Shown one piece after another: positions 16,567-26,558 of a stretch of 53,584 nucleotides of DNA. Source of the stretch: Betaproteobacteria bacterium UBA2293 (GTDB taxonomy: Bacteria > Pseudomonadota > Gammaproteobacteria > Burkholderiales > Rhodocyclaceae); NCBI GenBank assembly GCA_002345845.1, contig DDWF01000326.1:749-54332 (forward strand), written 5' to 3'. The notes under the pieces were generated by a model that was not told where the DNA came from, ran no database searches, and was given only the letters and a program-made list of their open reading frames with translations. The position numbers were made by a program, and so were the translations under genes. Position 1 is the stretch's first letter. Every line of letters begins with the position of its first letter.

Positions 16567-17437
16567 ACCAACCCAAGCCCGATCTCCGCATCGGTTCGTC
16601 CCTGTGCCTCAGCACGGATGGGCGATGAGTGCCGCAATTGCCGCAACGGCCGCCATCGCCACCTTGACGGCCGTGCCCGCCCAAGCGCTGCAGATCGTCG
16701 AGGCCAGCGACGGCGTGTCGGTCGAAGCCATCCTGTCGATTCGAGAACCGACCCGCATCCGCATCGAAGGGGCATCGATCACTGACGTCTTCGGCAATAT
16801 CCATTCGAGCCAATGCGGCATAGCGGCAGCCCTTTCCGCCAACCCGGTCACGGGGCCCGCCGGTGCCGGTTCATCGCCGATCAATCCGGCCGGAGATATC
16901 GCGCTAACCTGCGACCGTGACAAGGGCGAGATTTATGTCCGGCCGGTGGGTGATTCCGCCAAGCCGATCAACCTCTTCGTCGCATCGGCCAACGCCACCT
17001 ACACCTTGCTGCTGCGCCGCTCGGACACCCCGGCCGACACGATCGCCATCCGTGACAGGACACCGAAGGCCTTGAAGCATGCGACATCGGCTCAGACTCC
17101 AGTCGGTCCGTCACCCAACCAGATACGGGCCATGAAGGCGCTGTTGGTGGCGATGGCTTCGGATCGGGTGCCACCGGACATCCGGGTCGAAGATACCCGC
17201 GGCACGCTCCCGTTGTGGAACGAGACACGGTTTTCCCAAGTTCGGCAGTACGAGGGGCGCGGCCTGGTCGGCGAGAAATACCTGCTGCAGAACATGAGCG
17301 ATCTCCCCATGGTGCTGGCCGAACCGGAATTCGACCGCGTGCAGGGCAACGTCGTCGGTATTGCTGTCGAGCATCACAACCTTCGCCCCGGCGAGAGCAC
17401 CAGCGTCTATGTAATCCGCCGCGGAGAGATGCCATGA
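16553..17437 (+). CDS. traK: F-type conjugation protein TraK
   Basis: This 294-residue secreted protein is VirB9/secretin-like. It has a long signal region (cleavage near AQALQ, about 43-47), then beta-rich sequence with NLFVASANATYTLLLRR and RGLVGEKYLLQNMSDLPMVL. TraK joins TraV and TraB in the outer-membrane core complex. Start and stop overlap traE and traB (ATGA). Confidence 0.85.
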   Translation: MPATEPTQARSPHRFVPVPQHGWAMSAAIAATAAIATLTAVPAQALQIVEASDGVSVEAILSIREPTRIRIEGASITDVFGNIHSSQCGIAAALSANPVTGPAGAGSSPINPAGDIALTCDRDKGEIYVRPVGDSAKPINLFVASANATYTLLLRRSDTPADTIAIRDRTPKALKHATSAQTPVGPSPNQIRAMKALLVAMASDRVPPDIRVEDTRGTLPLWNETRFSQVRQYEGRGLVGEKYLLQNMSDLPMVLAEPEFDRVQGNVVGIAVEHHNLRPGESTSVYVIRRGEMP

Positions 17438-18819
17438 CCACGCCGCGTCAGTGGATGCAGACGCTGCGGGGCTTACCGAATCAATTGCTGCAGCGTTTGT
17501 CCCCTCGGCAGCGCCAGTACGCCATGCTCGGCGCCCTGATAGCCGGCGGCGTCGGACTACTCTGGTCGATTTTCGCATTCACGGCCAGCAGTCCGCCAGC
17601 GAACAGCACGCAACCCGCTGCCGGGCCCGCCAATTCGGTCACCAACATCGGCGTCATGTCACCTGGCGCCCAGGTCAATCCGGTCGACCAATGGGTCGGC
17701 ACAGCCGGGCGCAAGCTTGCCCAGTACGAGAACGAACGCGAAGAACAGGGACGACTCAACAAGGATCGCCAGACCTTCGAAGCGAAAACGATGCAGCGCT
17801 TTGCCGAGTTGGAACAGCGACTGACCTCGACCCAGCAGGCCGCCGCTACGCCCCAGCCGCCCACACCAGTCCCGACCATGCCGAACAGCATGCCGCCAGC
17901 GGCGAGCCTGCCCCCAGTTCCGCCGCCATCCAAGGGCTTGCCCACCGGAGCAATGCCGAGTGGCACGCCAGGCGACTTGCTGGTGCCGACCTCCATGCAG
18001 GCGCCAAGTCCAGGGATCGCCCGGATTACGGTGGCCGAGCGCTCCCTGCTCGCCAATACCGGCGAGAAAGACAAGCGCGCCACGGGTGCTGGATCGCAAG
18101 CATCTGCCCGGACCGTATCCACCTTCCTGCCTGTCAGCTTTACCCGTGGCACGCTGCTCGGCGGCCTGGATGCACCGACCGGCGGTCAATCCCAATCGAA
18201 TCCGCACCCTGTCCTGATCCGTCTTTCAGACAACTCGTTCCTGCCCAACCGCTTCCGCGCCGAATACCGGGAGTGCTTCGTGGTGGCAGCCGGCTATGGC
18301 GACATCAGTTCCGAGCGGGCTTACCTGCGGACCGAGAGTCTGTCTTGTGTGCGGACTGATGGCGCGACGCTGGAAGTCAAGATTCAGGGTTCGATCTACG
18401 GCGAGGATGGCAAGGTCGGCATGCGCGGGCGGCTGGTCACCAAGCAGGGCCAGATGCTCGCCAACGCCCTGCTGGCCGGCGTGGTCAGCGGCATCGGTCA
18501 AGGTCTGGCGACCTCGTCGACGGAATACAGCACCTCGGTCCTCGGCACAGTCGCCAGCGCCACCGGTTCCGAAGCCTATCGCGCCGGCCTCGGCTCCGGT
18601 GTCGGCAAGGCCCTCGACCGGCTGGCCCAGTACTACATCAAGCTCGCCGAGAACACCTTCCCGGTCATCGAAGTGGACGCCGGCCGCGAAGTCGATGTGG
18701 TGATCACCAAGGGCGTGCGCATCGATGTACCGATGACGGCCGGCGACCCATCTTCCGCCCGCTTCGCCAATTCCCCTGAAACCCGTTATCTGGAGACCTC
18801 GGACGATGGCAACTACTAA
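17434..18819 (+). CDS. traB: F-type conjugation protein TraB (VirB10-like)
   Basis: This 461-residue protein has one N-terminal membrane helix (about 29-51), a coiled-coil-prone Glu/Gln region (95-135), a Pro-rich spacer (140-180) and a C-terminal TrbI/VirB10 domain with [39 protein letters not shown] and a closing [13 protein letters not shown]. It spans the periplasm and links inner-membrane energetics to the outer-membrane pore. The ATG at 17434 overlaps the traK stop. It overlaps the next gene by 14 nt. Confidence 0.92.
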   Translation: MTTPRQWMQTLRGLPNQLLQRLSPRQRQYAMLGALIAGGVGLLWSIFAFTASSPPANSTQPAAGPANSVTNIGVMSPGAQVNPVDQWVGTAGRKLAQYENEREEQGRLNKDRQTFEAKTMQRFAELEQRLTSTQQAAATPQPPTPVPTMPNSMPPAASLPPVPPPSKGLPTGAMPSGTPGDLLVPTSMQAPSPGIARITVAERSLLANTGEKDKRATGAGSQASARTVSTFLPVSFTRGTLLGGLDAPTGGQSQSNPHPVLIRLSDNSFLPNRFRAEYRECFVVAAGYGDISSERAYLRTESLSCVRTDGATLEVKIQGSIYGEDGKVGMRGRLVTKQGQMLANALLAGVVSGIGQGLATSSTEYSTSVLGTVASATGSEAYRAGLGSGVGKALDRLAQYYIKLAENTFPVIEVDAGREVDVVITKGVRIDVPMTAGDPSSARFANSPETRYLETSDDGNY

Positions 18820-19624
18820 ACCCATGCGCCGGCGAGCACTCATCGCTGCCTTGAGCACGATCCTTTTAGGCACCTGCTTTCCCGTCAATGCGGCTATGCC
18901 CGACGAGATGCAACTGATGTCGGCCTTGCAGAAAGCCCATCCGGGAACGCAGTTCTCCGGCATCGCCCGGACGCCAGTTGCCGGCCTCTACGAGGTCTGG
19001 ATGAACGGCAACGTTGCCTACGTGATGGCCAGGCAGCCGCGCTACTTCCTCTTCGGCCATCTGTTCGACACCAAGAGCATGAGCGATCTGACCGGCCCGA
19101 AACTGGCGCAGGCCGGTAAGGCAAAAAGCCCCGATGAAGCGCCTCAGAAATACCAGCCAACCACAGCATCACCGATCCGCTTCGAACAATTGCCCCTGAG
19201 CGACGCGATCAAGACCGTGCATGGTGCCGGTCAGCGCCGGGTGGCCGTTTTCAGCGACCCCAACTGCCCTTACTGCAAGCAGTTGGAAGCAGAGCTGGCC
19301 AGCCTCGACAACATCACCATCTACACCTTCCTGCTGCCTTTCCTGGGAGAGACGAAGCCGATCGCCGTCTGGTGTGCGACAGATCGCGCGGCTGCCTGGC
19401 GGCGCCTGATGCTCGATGGCAACGACAGCCTGCTCAACGCCTCCACTGCCTGCGACCACCCGATCGATCGCAACCTGGCGCTGGCCCGCCAACTCGGCAT
19501 ACAAGGCACTCCTACCCTGATCTGGGCGGATGGCAGCCGTAGCGAAGGGTTCGTCGGGCGAGCCGTAATCGAATCACGACTCGCCGCGGCCGCTTCACCA
19601 GTTGCCCCGGAGAAGCAGCCATGA
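18806..19624 (+). CDS. DsbC-family thiol:disulfide isomerase of the conjugation cluster
   Basis: This 272-residue periplasmic protein has a signal peptide (end near NAAMP, about 30), a DsbC-like dimerisation domain and a thioredoxin fold with CPYC (C154, C157) in [14 protein letters not shown] cis-Pro region is seen in [14 protein letters not shown]. It likely refolds the cysteine-rich TraN and TraU proteins encoded downstream. Dedicated DsbC genes are common in F-type clusters of this kind. Confidence 0.9.
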   Translation: MATTKPMRRRALIAALSTILLGTCFPVNAAMPDEMQLMSALQKAHPGTQFSGIARTPVAGLYEVWMNGNVAYVMARQPRYFLFGHLFDTKSMSDLTGPKLAQAGKAKSPDEAPQKYQPTTASPIRFEQLPLSDAIKTVHGAGQRRVAVFSDPNCPYCKQLEAELASLDNITIYTFLLPFLGETKPIAVWCATDRAAAWRRLMLDGNDSLLNASTACDHPIDRNLALARQLGIQGTPTLIWADGSRSEGFVGRAVIESRLAAAASPVAPEKQP

Positions 19625-20202
19625 AGACACTCGTTCAGCGAATGGGTGCCCTCTGCCTGCTCCTCCCTTTGGCCGCCTGCATGAACATGTCCGGCCTGGG
19701 CGGCGACTCTAAGTATGCCTGCAAGGCCCCCGACGGCGTCGCCTGCGACTCGGTGTCCGGCACCTACGCCAATGCGCTCCAGAACAACCTGCCCAGCCAG
19801 CAGCCCCAACGCTCCGCACGCCGGCAGAAAGAAGCCTCCGAAGAAAGCTTTTCCCTCAAGGAAGGACGTGCCATTTCCTCGGCAACGGCCAACGCTCCCG
19901 AGATGACCGTGATGGCCAGCCCCCTACGTACCCAGGCCCGCATCCTGCGGCTGTGGATCAAACCCTGGGAAGACGCCGACGGCGATCTCTACGATCAGGG
20001 CTACGTCTATGTCCAGGTGGACAACGGCCAATGGCAGATCGACCACGTACAACGCCAGATCCGTGATTTCTATGCACCGCTGAACCCCCCGCCCAAGCCA
20101 GCCACGGAGGCGGCCGCCGAACCCGGCGCCAGTACGCCGCCCCCGCTACCGATGCTGCAACGCCCGCAGCTGTCCGGGCCCGGCGCTGCCCCTGCGCAGT
20201 GA
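19621..20202 (+). CDS. traV: F-type conjugation lipoprotein TraV
   Basis: This 193-residue lipoprotein has a signal peptide ending in the lipobox LAAC (C20), followed by the short cysteine motif [12 protein letters not shown] typical of TraV, and a Pro-rich C-terminus. TraV anchors the outer-membrane core with TraK and TraB. The ATG overlaps the DsbC stop. Confidence 0.85.
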   Translation: MKTLVQRMGALCLLLPLAACMNMSGLGGDSKYACKAPDGVACDSVSGTYANALQNNLPSQQPQRSARRQKEASEESFSLKEGRAISSATANAPEMTVMASPLRTQARILRLWIKPWEDADGDLYDQGYVYVQVDNGQWQIDHVQRQIRDFYAPLNPPPKPATEAAAEPGASTPPPLPMLQRPQLSGPGAAPAQ

Positions 20203-20209
20203 GGTCCAT

Positions 20210-22777
20210 ATGAACACCGCCCACAGCGATCCCCATTTTGTCCGCCAGCGCGACCACGCCCATGCGCCGCGCTTTCCCTTCGGCGAGCCGGCGGACACAC
20301 CGGCCGAACAATTCGCCAACTGGCTGCCCTATTCCGCCTATCTCGCCACCGAGAAGATTTTCGTGAACCGCGACAGTATGGGGGTCATGCTCGAATTGAT
20401 GCCGCAGTCGGGCGCTGACGAGCGGATGGCCGAAGTGCTGATCTCGCTTTACGCCAATTGCCCGCCTGGCACCGGCATCCAGTTCCATCTCTTCGCCTCG
20501 CCGCAGGTGCGTAGCCAGTTGCGCCAGTACGCCAATCTGCGGGTCGAGGATGAGGATCAGGCCGAGCAGGCCAAACAATGGGGCCGCCCGGCCCGTAACG
20601 AGAACCTGTTCCGCAAACTGGCCCGCCAGCGCGTCGACCACCTGCTGCAGGGCGCTCAGAAGTCCCTGACCGCCGGCTTCCACTACACGATCAGGGATTT
20701 TCGGCTAATGCTGAGTGTTGCCTTTCCGGGCGATCCGGAAGACCTCAACAAGCGTGATGAACTGCTCGCCCTGCGCGACTCGATGTCGTCAAGCCTGCGC
20801 TCGGCCTCACTACCCAATCGCGTCTGCAATGCCGCCGACCTGATCAACTGGTGTGCCCTGTTCACCAATCCCGACCGCATCTCGCAGACCGATGCACCGG
20901 ATCTCAATTATGACGATGGGCGCGAACTGCGCGATCAGATCGTCGACTTCGACACCATCCAGGACCCGCATCCGAGCGGCCTGACCTTGTGGAAGGAAGC
21001 CAGTCCCGACGTACTGGAGGCGCGCTTCTACTCGATCAAGAGTTTTCCGGAACGCTTCGCCCTATGGCAGATGGGGTCGCTGATCGGCGACCTGATGCAG
21101 CCAGCCTTGCAGTACAGCGCGCCCTTTCTGCTGACCCTCGGCGTCCAGGTCCTCGACCCCAACCTCACCAAGTCGGTGGTCACCGCCAACCATGTACGGG
21201 CGACGCAAAACGCTAAATCGAAGATGGCCGACGTCATGCCGGACGTGAACAAGAAACTGCAGGACTGGACGGCGGCGGCCGATGCCATCGACACCGGCGG
21301 CAACCTGGTCAGCCTCTACCACCAGTTGGCGCTATTCACTGCCCCGAACAAGGCGGTCGCCGCCCATGAAGCCGCCAATGCGATCTGGCGCGGCCGCGGC
21401 TTCCAGCTCAATGCCGACGCCTACATGCACCGCCAGGCCTTGCTCGCCAGCCTGCCGATGACGCTGACCGAGAAATTCCACAAGGACTTGGTCAAGATGC
21501 GCCGCGTCACCCGCAAGACCATGGCCAATGCCATCCATATGGCCCCGCTGATTGCCGAGTGGCGCGGCACGCGCACGCCGGCCCTGGTCTTCGGCGGGCG
21601 GCGCGGCCAGTTGATGACCCTCGATATCTTCGACAACGATCTCGGCAACTACAACTTCGCCATCATCGGTGCCCCCGGCTCGGGCAAGTCGGTGCTGATG
21701 AATGAAATGGCCTGGTCCTACCGCGCCATCGGCGCCAAGGTCTGGATGCTCGATCTCGGCCGCAGTTTCGAGAAACTGTGCCGCAAGGCCAACGGCACCT
21801 ATATCGAGTTCCGCCCCGACGTGAATATCTGCCTGGACCCGTTCACCCACATCGTCGACATCAACGAAGACATTGACATGCTGGTACCCGGCATCGCCAA
21901 GATGTGCTCGATGCAGCACACCCTGGAAGAGGTCCAGTACAAGGCCATCTCGGCCATGATCCTCAAACTCTGGCGCGACTACGGCAATGAACTACGCATT
22001 ACCGGCCTGCGCGACGCCTTCAAGAGCGGCACCATCGATGAATTGGGCGTGGTCGGCGACCAGCGCATCAAGGATCTCGCCATCATGCTCAATCCCTATT
22101 CCCGCGGCGGGCAATACGAGCGCTTCTTCGAAGGCCGCAACAACATCGACTTTTCCAACGACTTCATCGTCATCGAGAACGAGGAGCTGAAACGCCGGCC
22201 AGACCTGCATGCGGTGGTGAACATTCTGCTGCTCCATCGGATCACCGGCGAGATGTACCTCACCCGCAACCGGCGCAAGGTGCTGTTCGTCGACGAGCTG
22301 AAACAGCAACTGGGCGATATCGGTGCCGACGATCCGGTCAAGGCTGCCGTCATCGAGGAGGCCGCCCGCCGTGCCCGCAAGTACGGCGGTGCACTTGGCA
22401 CGGCGACCCAGAGCGCCGACGACTTCTACGGCTCGACCCAGATGGAAGCGGCCTTCAACTGCTCGGACTGGGTCTTCCTGCTGCGTCAGAAGCCCGAATC
22501 CATCGAAATGCTTGACCGTAAGGGCCGGCTGACCATGGACGAACCGAAGAAGCGACTTCTCAATTCTCTGCGCACCGAGGCCGGCGTCTTCTCCGAGTTG
22601 TACATCTCGTCACCAGTCGGCGAAGGTGTCGCCCGCAATATCCTCGATCCGGCAACCCATCTGCTGTTCTCCAACAAGTTGGAAGACAACGCCCCGATCG
22701 ACGAATTGCGCGCCCAGGGCCTGTCCATCGACGAGGCGATCAGCGAACTGCTGCGCCATCGGGGGCATACGGTATGA
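20210..22777 (+). CDS. traC: F-type conjugation ATPase TraC (VirB4-like)
   Basis: This 855-residue cytoplasmic ATPase has Walker A GAPGSGKSVLMNE near residue 487 and Walker B-like KVLFVDELKQQLGD near 685. It has the TraC N-terminal domain with NWLPYSAYLATEKIFVNRD. It powers pilus assembly. Full length for the family. The end overlaps the TrbI-like gene by 4 nt. Confidence 0.95.
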   Translation: MNTAHSDPHFVRQRDHAHAPRFPFGEPADTPAEQFANWLPYSAYLATEKIFVNRDSMGVMLELMPQSGADERMAEVLISLYANCPPGTGIQFHLFASPQVRSQLRQYANLRVEDEDQAEQAKQWGRPARNENLFRKLARQRVDHLLQGAQKSLTAGFHYTIRDFRLMLSVAFPGDPEDLNKRDELLALRDSMSSSLRSASLPNRVCNAADLINWCALFTNPDRISQTDAPDLNYDDGRELRDQIVDFDTIQDPHPSGLTLWKEASPDVLEARFYSIKSFPERFALWQMGSLIGDLMQPALQYSAPFLLTLGVQVLDPNLTKSVVTANHVRATQNAKSKMADVMPDVNKKLQDWTAAADAIDTGGNLVSLYHQLALFTAPNKAVAAHEAANAIWRGRGFQLNADAYMHRQALLASLPMTLTEKFHKDLVKMRRVTRKTMANAIHMAPLIAEWRGTRTPALVFGGRRGQLMTLDIFDNDLGNYNFAIIGAPGSGKSVLMNEMAWSYRAIGAKVWMLDLGRSFEKLCRKANGTYIEFRPDVNICLDPFTHIVDINEDIDMLVPGIAKMCSMQHTLEEVQYKAISAMILKLWRDYGNELRITGLRDAFKSGTIDELGVVGDQRIKDLAIMLNPYSRGGQYERFFEGRNNIDFSNDFIVIENEELKRRPDLHAVVNILLLHRITGEMYLTRNRRKVLFVDELKQQLGDIGADDPVKAAVIEEAARRARKYGGALGTATQSADDFYGSTQMEAAFNCSDWVFLLRQKPESIEMLDRKGRLTMDEPKKRLLNSLRTEAGVFSELYISSPVGEGVARNILDPATHLLFSNKLEDNAPIDELRAQGLSIDEAISELLRHRGHTV

Positions 22778-23142
22778 AACCGAGCGCCTCCCAGTTATTG
22801 CGCCAGGGCTTGCTGACCCTCCTCGTGGTGTGTGCCGCCCTGACCGCCTACGACCGCCTCGTCCTGCGCCCCGCGCTGGTCATCGGCGTGGTCGACGTGG
22901 CCGACGTGTACCGCGCCAAGGAAGCTGAATTTACCCAGATCCTGACGAAGGCCAGCTCCGAGGAAGACCGGCAAAAAGCCCTGTTCATGGCACGTACCTT
23001 CGCTCAGCGCCTGCCGGTCGCCCTTGAGGAACTGCCGCGCGAATGCGGCTGCCTGGTCGTCCTCAAAACGGCCGTGGCCGGACCGACCCCGAACACCGTT
23101 GATCTGACGGCCACACTGCGCAGAAAGGTGACTGCACCATGA
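22774..23142 (+). CDS. TrbI-like F-type inner-membrane protein
   Basis: This 122-residue protein has one N-terminal membrane helix (about 12-34), then a helical stretch with VVDVADVYRAKEAEFTQIL resembling type-F TrbI, which influences pilus retraction in F. Position between traC and the S26 peptidase, where trbI and traW sit in F, supports the call. Confidence 0.75.
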   Translation: MKPSASQLLRQGLLTLLVVCAALTAYDRLVLRPALVIGVVDVADVYRAKEAEFTQILTKASSEEDRQKALFMARTFAQRLPVALEELPRECGCLVVLKTAVAGPTPNTVDLTATLRRKVTAP

Positions 23143-23735
23143 ACAGCGATCCTCTTCAACAGGCAGTCGCCATACCTGCAGCACGCCCCGGCCACGGGCA
23201 ACGCATCTTCGGTTGGGTTGCCGACTTCCTGCGCCATGCCCGCCAGCGCTGGTACCTCTACCTGCCGATCATCGTCATCTGGAGCCTGGCCTATGTCCGC
23301 CTCTTCGTCGATGCGACACCGCGAGTACCGGTCCTTTTCAACTGGACACCGAGCCTGCCCTATCGCGTTGCCTGGCTGCAGCACGGCCCGCATCGGCTAC
23401 AGCGGGGCGACTTCATCGTTTTCTTGTTTGCCGGCGAGGCGCAGCGGCGTTATCCGGGGCTGCTCGGTCAGCCTTTCTTCAAAATCGTGCGCGGGTTGCC
23501 GGGCGATACCGTAACCGTCAGCGGTCGGCAGGTGACCATCAATGGCCAGGACGTCGGCGTGGCCAAGACACAAACCTTCGACCACAGGCCACTCGCGCCG
23601 ATTGCGCCGACCGTCATCCCGCCCCGCTACTACTACGTGCAGGGCACCAGCCCCGACTCCTTCGACTCGCGCTACCAGGAAAGTGGCCTGGTCCGGGCGG
23701 AGCAGGTTATCGGTGTCGTGGTCCCGCTGTTCTGA
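23139..23735 (+). CDS. Conjugation signal peptidase, S26 family (TraF-type)
   Basis: This 198-residue membrane-bound peptidase has one N-terminal helix (about 42-58), the likely catalytic Ser in FNWTPSLPYRVAWL and the Lys in FFKIVRGLPGDTV, both arranged as in RP4 TraF and bacterial signal peptidases. It probably matures the pilin precursor encoded at 15226. Start overlaps the TrbI-like stop. Confidence 0.85.
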   Translation: MNSDPLQQAVAIPAARPGHGQRIFGWVADFLRHARQRWYLYLPIIVIWSLAYVRLFVDATPRVPVLFNWTPSLPYRVAWLQHGPHRLQRGDFIVFLFAGEAQRRYPGLLGQPFFKIVRGLPGDTVTVSGRQVTINGQDVGVAKTQTFDHRPLAPIAPTVIPPRYYYVQGTSPDSFDSRYQESGLVRAEQVIGVVVPLF

Positions 23736-23745
23736 GACGCCAGCC

Positions 23746-24147
23746 ATGCCCCGTCCCCTCTTCACGCTTGCGCTCCTCGGTCTTCTGAGATTTTCCAGCG
23801 CATGGGCCCAGCCGCCTCTGGTCGGTGCCGCATTACCGACCCCCCCAGGTAGCCCGCCAGCTACGCAAGGAACGCAGATCTCCGACAACAACATGCCACT
23901 GGCCGACTATCTCGGCCTGCTGCGGCAGATTGCTCCCGCCGCCGAGACCGGGGCCCGAGATTACCTCGCCGCTTTCGCACGGCGCTGCGACCGAGCCCTG
24001 ACGCCGGCCGAATTGCGCCGGGCCATGGCAGATGGTGACGGCGATCCGGTGCTGATGGCACTGATCCGGGCGAACCATCTGGGCGACACCGCCGGGCGCG
24101 AACAACTTGCCGGACAAATTCGCTGCCCGGGCAAGGTGGTGCGATGA
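23746..24147 (+). CDS. Hypothetical secreted protein in the tra cluster
   Basis: A 133-residue protein with a clear signal peptide (cleavage near AWAQP, about 20-22), a Pro-rich spacer and a small helical domain with two cysteines (CDRAL, IRCPG). I do not recognise a family. Its position between the S26 peptidase and traW, with ATGA overlap to traW, indicates a role in transfer-complex assembly. Confidence 0.7.
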   Translation: MPRPLFTLALLGLLRFSSAWAQPPLVGAALPTPPGSPPATQGTQISDNNMPLADYLGLLRQIAPAAETGARDYLAAFARRCDRALTPAELRRAMADGDGDPVLMALIRANHLGDTAGREQLAGQIRCPGKVVR

Positions 24148-24779
24148 AACACCTGATCGCCATCCCGTCCCTGCTCTTCGCACTGCTGCTGGTCACGCCA
24201 GGCGCAAAAGCCCTTGATCTGGGCGTCATCGGGCCAAGCTATGAGATCAGCGAACCGCATCTGCTTCAAATGATCGAACAGCGCCTACGCGCCAAGGAGC
24301 GTAGCGGCGAACTCAAGCGCCTGGAAGATCAAGCCCGGGAACGCGGTATCGCCACCGTGAGAAACCCGCCACCGGTCGCCGGCCTGCATTTGACCGAGAT
24401 GGCCAGGACCTTCTACTTCGACCCGAGCTTCACGCTCGACCGCAATATCCTCGGCCCCCGGGGCGAGTTGCTATTTGCCGCCGGCACCCGCAAGAACCCG
24501 CTGGAAGTGGTGTCGCTGTCCCGGCATCTGCTGTTTTTCGATGGACGCGATCCAGCCCAGGTCGGCCGTGCCCGGCAGTTGATCGCCTTCTATCAGGGAC
24601 GCGTCAAACCGATCCTGGTCGGCGGTTCCTACCTCGACCTGATGAAGTCATGGCGCATGCCGGTCTATTTCGATCAGCAGGGTCTACTCACCCGCCGCCT
24701 GGGCATCACTCAGGTCCCAGCCCTGGTATCGCAGGAAGGATTGCGCCTGCGCATCGACGAACTGGAGATCGCGCCATGA
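24144..24779 (+). CDS. traW: F-type conjugation protein TraW
   Basis: This 211-residue periplasmic protein has a signal peptide (about 1-23), the early motif VIGPSYEISEPHLLQMIEQR, then RTFYFDPSFTLDRNI and PVYFDQQGLLTRRLGITQVP, all typical of TraW. It is needed for F-pilus assembly with TraU and TrbC. Its stop overlaps the traU start. Confidence 0.92.
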   Translation: MKHLIAIPSLLFALLLVTPGAKALDLGVIGPSYEISEPHLLQMIEQRLRAKERSGELKRLEDQARERGIATVRNPPPVAGLHLTEMARTFYFDPSFTLDRNILGPRGELLFAAGTRKNPLEVVSLSRHLLFFDGRDPAQVGRARQLIAFYQGRVKPILVGGSYLDLMKSWRMPVYFDQQGLLTRRLGITQVPALVSQEGLRLRIDELEIAP

Positions 24780-25804
24780 GCCAACGCTCCTTCGTGAACA
24801 GTCTCCCTACCCTTCTGGCGCTGCTTCTCGGCCTATCCACCCTGCCAGCCCTGGCTGCCGGTACAGCCACCTGCACCGGCAAGTTTCCGAATCCGATCAC
24901 CGATATCTGCTGGTCCTGCATCCTGCCGATCAGCATTGGTAGTGCGCGCATCGCCAATTTCGGCGATCAGGAGGACACCGACAATCCGCCCAATCCCGTT
25001 TGCAGTTGCCTGGTCAATCCGATCGTCGGTCTGTCCATAGGTTTCTGGGAGCCGGCGCGACATGTCGAAGTGGTGCGCAAGCCTTTTTGTCTCGTCTCCC
25101 TCGGCGGCGTCGATCTCGATCCGGGCATCCCGGCTCCCGAGGCGGCCCGCTTTACTCGGCCGGAAGGCGATGGCGACGGTGGCGGTTTCTATCAGGCGCA
25201 TTACTACCTGAATCCGGTGATGTACTGGCTGGAAGTGGTCACCGACTTTCCCTGCCTGGAGAAGAGTTCCTTCGATCTGGCCTACATGACCGAAGTCGAT
25301 CCCTTGTGGGCTGATGACGAACTCACCCTGATCCTCAATCCCGATGCCGTGCTGTTCGCCAATCCGGTCGCCATTGCCGCTTGCGCCGCCGATTGCGTCG
25401 CAGCCTCGGTCGGCTTCGGCATACGCGAGATGTTCTGGTGCGCCGGTTGTCAGGGCGGCGTGTATCCGCTCAATGGGCACGTCCCCTACCACCTCGGTGG
25501 CGTCCGTACGGCCGCGCTGATGGCCCAGCGCTTGAGCGCCAAGATGCACCGCGAGTTGGTGGCCTGGGGTTGGCATGGCAAAGACGGGCTGTGCGGGCCG
25601 TACTTCGAACCGGTGATGGACAAGACCGCCTACAAAACCCAACTCACCTATCCCATTCCCAACACCGACAAGGAAGGCGGCCGCTGCTGCCAGCCCTTCG
25701 GACGGACCACCGTGCTCTGGGGGGCCGGCAAGGAATACCCGGTGCGCGGCGAGGACTTCGCCTTCATGTTGTTTCGCAAAAGGAATTGCTGTGTCGGCTA
25801 CTGA
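24776..25804 (+). CDS. traU: F-type conjugation protein TraU
   Basis: This 342-residue cysteine-rich periplasmic protein has a signal peptide (about 1-28), then CTGKFPNPITDICWSCILP, the TraU opening, and MFWCAGCQGGVYPLNGHV further on. It helps DNA transfer and pilus assembly. The ATG at 24776 overlaps the traW stop; a longer upstream frame lies inside traW. Confidence 0.94.
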   Translation: MSQRSFVNSLPTLLALLLGLSTLPALAAGTATCTGKFPNPITDICWSCILPISIGSARIANFGDQEDTDNPPNPVCSCLVNPIVGLSIGFWEPARHVEVVRKPFCLVSLGGVDLDPGIPAPEAARFTRPEGDGDGGGFYQAHYYLNPVMYWLEVVTDFPCLEKSSFDLAYMTEVDPLWADDELTLILNPDAVLFANPVAIAACAADCVAASVGFGIREMFWCAGCQGGVYPLNGHVPYHLGGVRTAALMAQRLSAKMHRELVAWGWHGKDGLCGPYFEPVMDKTAYKTQLTYPIPNTDKEGGRCCQPFGRTTVLWGAGKEYPVRGEDFAFMLFRKRNCCVGY

Positions 25805-26549
25805 CTTCCATCGCTTCCTCGCTCCCTTGATCCTCAGCCTCAGCGCAGCACTCGCTGCCGGAAGCCCGGCCCAGGCCCAGATTTCGCCGGTCGTCACGGA
25901 GGCGGACATCGAACGAGCCCGGCGTGAGACCCCCACGGTCACCGAGCAAGACGTCGAGTTGGCGCGGCAAAAGTACGCCTTGCCGAGCGAGGCCGGACAC
26001 CGACCAGCTCCGCAGAACAGCCCGAACCTGGAGGCGCTGCCCCTACCCGCAACGTCCGTACCGGTCGACCTGGAAGCGCTGGCTCGCGGCTATGGCAGGC
26101 AATCCGATGCGACGACTCAGGCGCAAGGACTCGCTGCCGGGCCAGGGCTTTTCATCTTCGTCAGCCTGAACATGCCCCGCGCCACACTGCAACGTCTCGT
26201 CGACCAGGCGGCACGGGCCAAAGCCGCCATCGTCATCCGCGGCTTCGCCAAGGGCTCGCTGCGCGACACGGTCGGCCAAGTCCAGGGCTTGATCGGCAAA
26301 CAGCAGGTGGCAATCCAGATCGATCCGCTGGCCTTCGACCGCTTCGCCATAGCCAAAGTACCCAGCTTCGTCTTGGTGCGCGACGGCACGCGTCCCGTTG
26401 CCTGTGCCAGCGGCAGTTGCGCGCCCGCTGACAGTTTTGTGCGTGCAACCGGTGACGTCAGCCTGGATTACGCGCTGGAACATATGCAGCGCTCGGCACC
26501 AGGCTTCAGCCCAGCCGCCGAACTATTCCTGAAACGCCTCGGAGGATAG
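25791..26549 (+). CDS. trbC: F-type conjugation protein TrbC
   Basis: This 252-residue periplasmic protein has a signal peptide (about 1-30) and a C-terminal TrbC/thioredoxin-like domain with LFIFVSLNMPRATLQRLVDQ and FAIAKVPSFVLV. The start is a GTG at 25791 with AAAAGGAA upstream, overlapping traU by 14 nt. TrbC works with TraW in pilus assembly. Confidence 0.9.
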   Translation: MSATDFHRFLAPLILSLSAALAAGSPAQAQISPVVTEADIERARRETPTVTEQDVELARQKYALPSEAGHRPAPQNSPNLEALPLPATSVPVDLEALARGYGRQSDATTQAQGLAAGPGLFIFVSLNMPRATLQRLVDQAARAKAAIVIRGFAKGSLRDTVGQVQGLIGKQQVAIQIDPLAFDRFAIAKVPSFVLVRDGTRPVACASGSCAPADSFVRATGDVSLDYALEHMQRSAPGFSPAAELFLKRLGG

Positions 26550-26558
26550 GTATTCCCC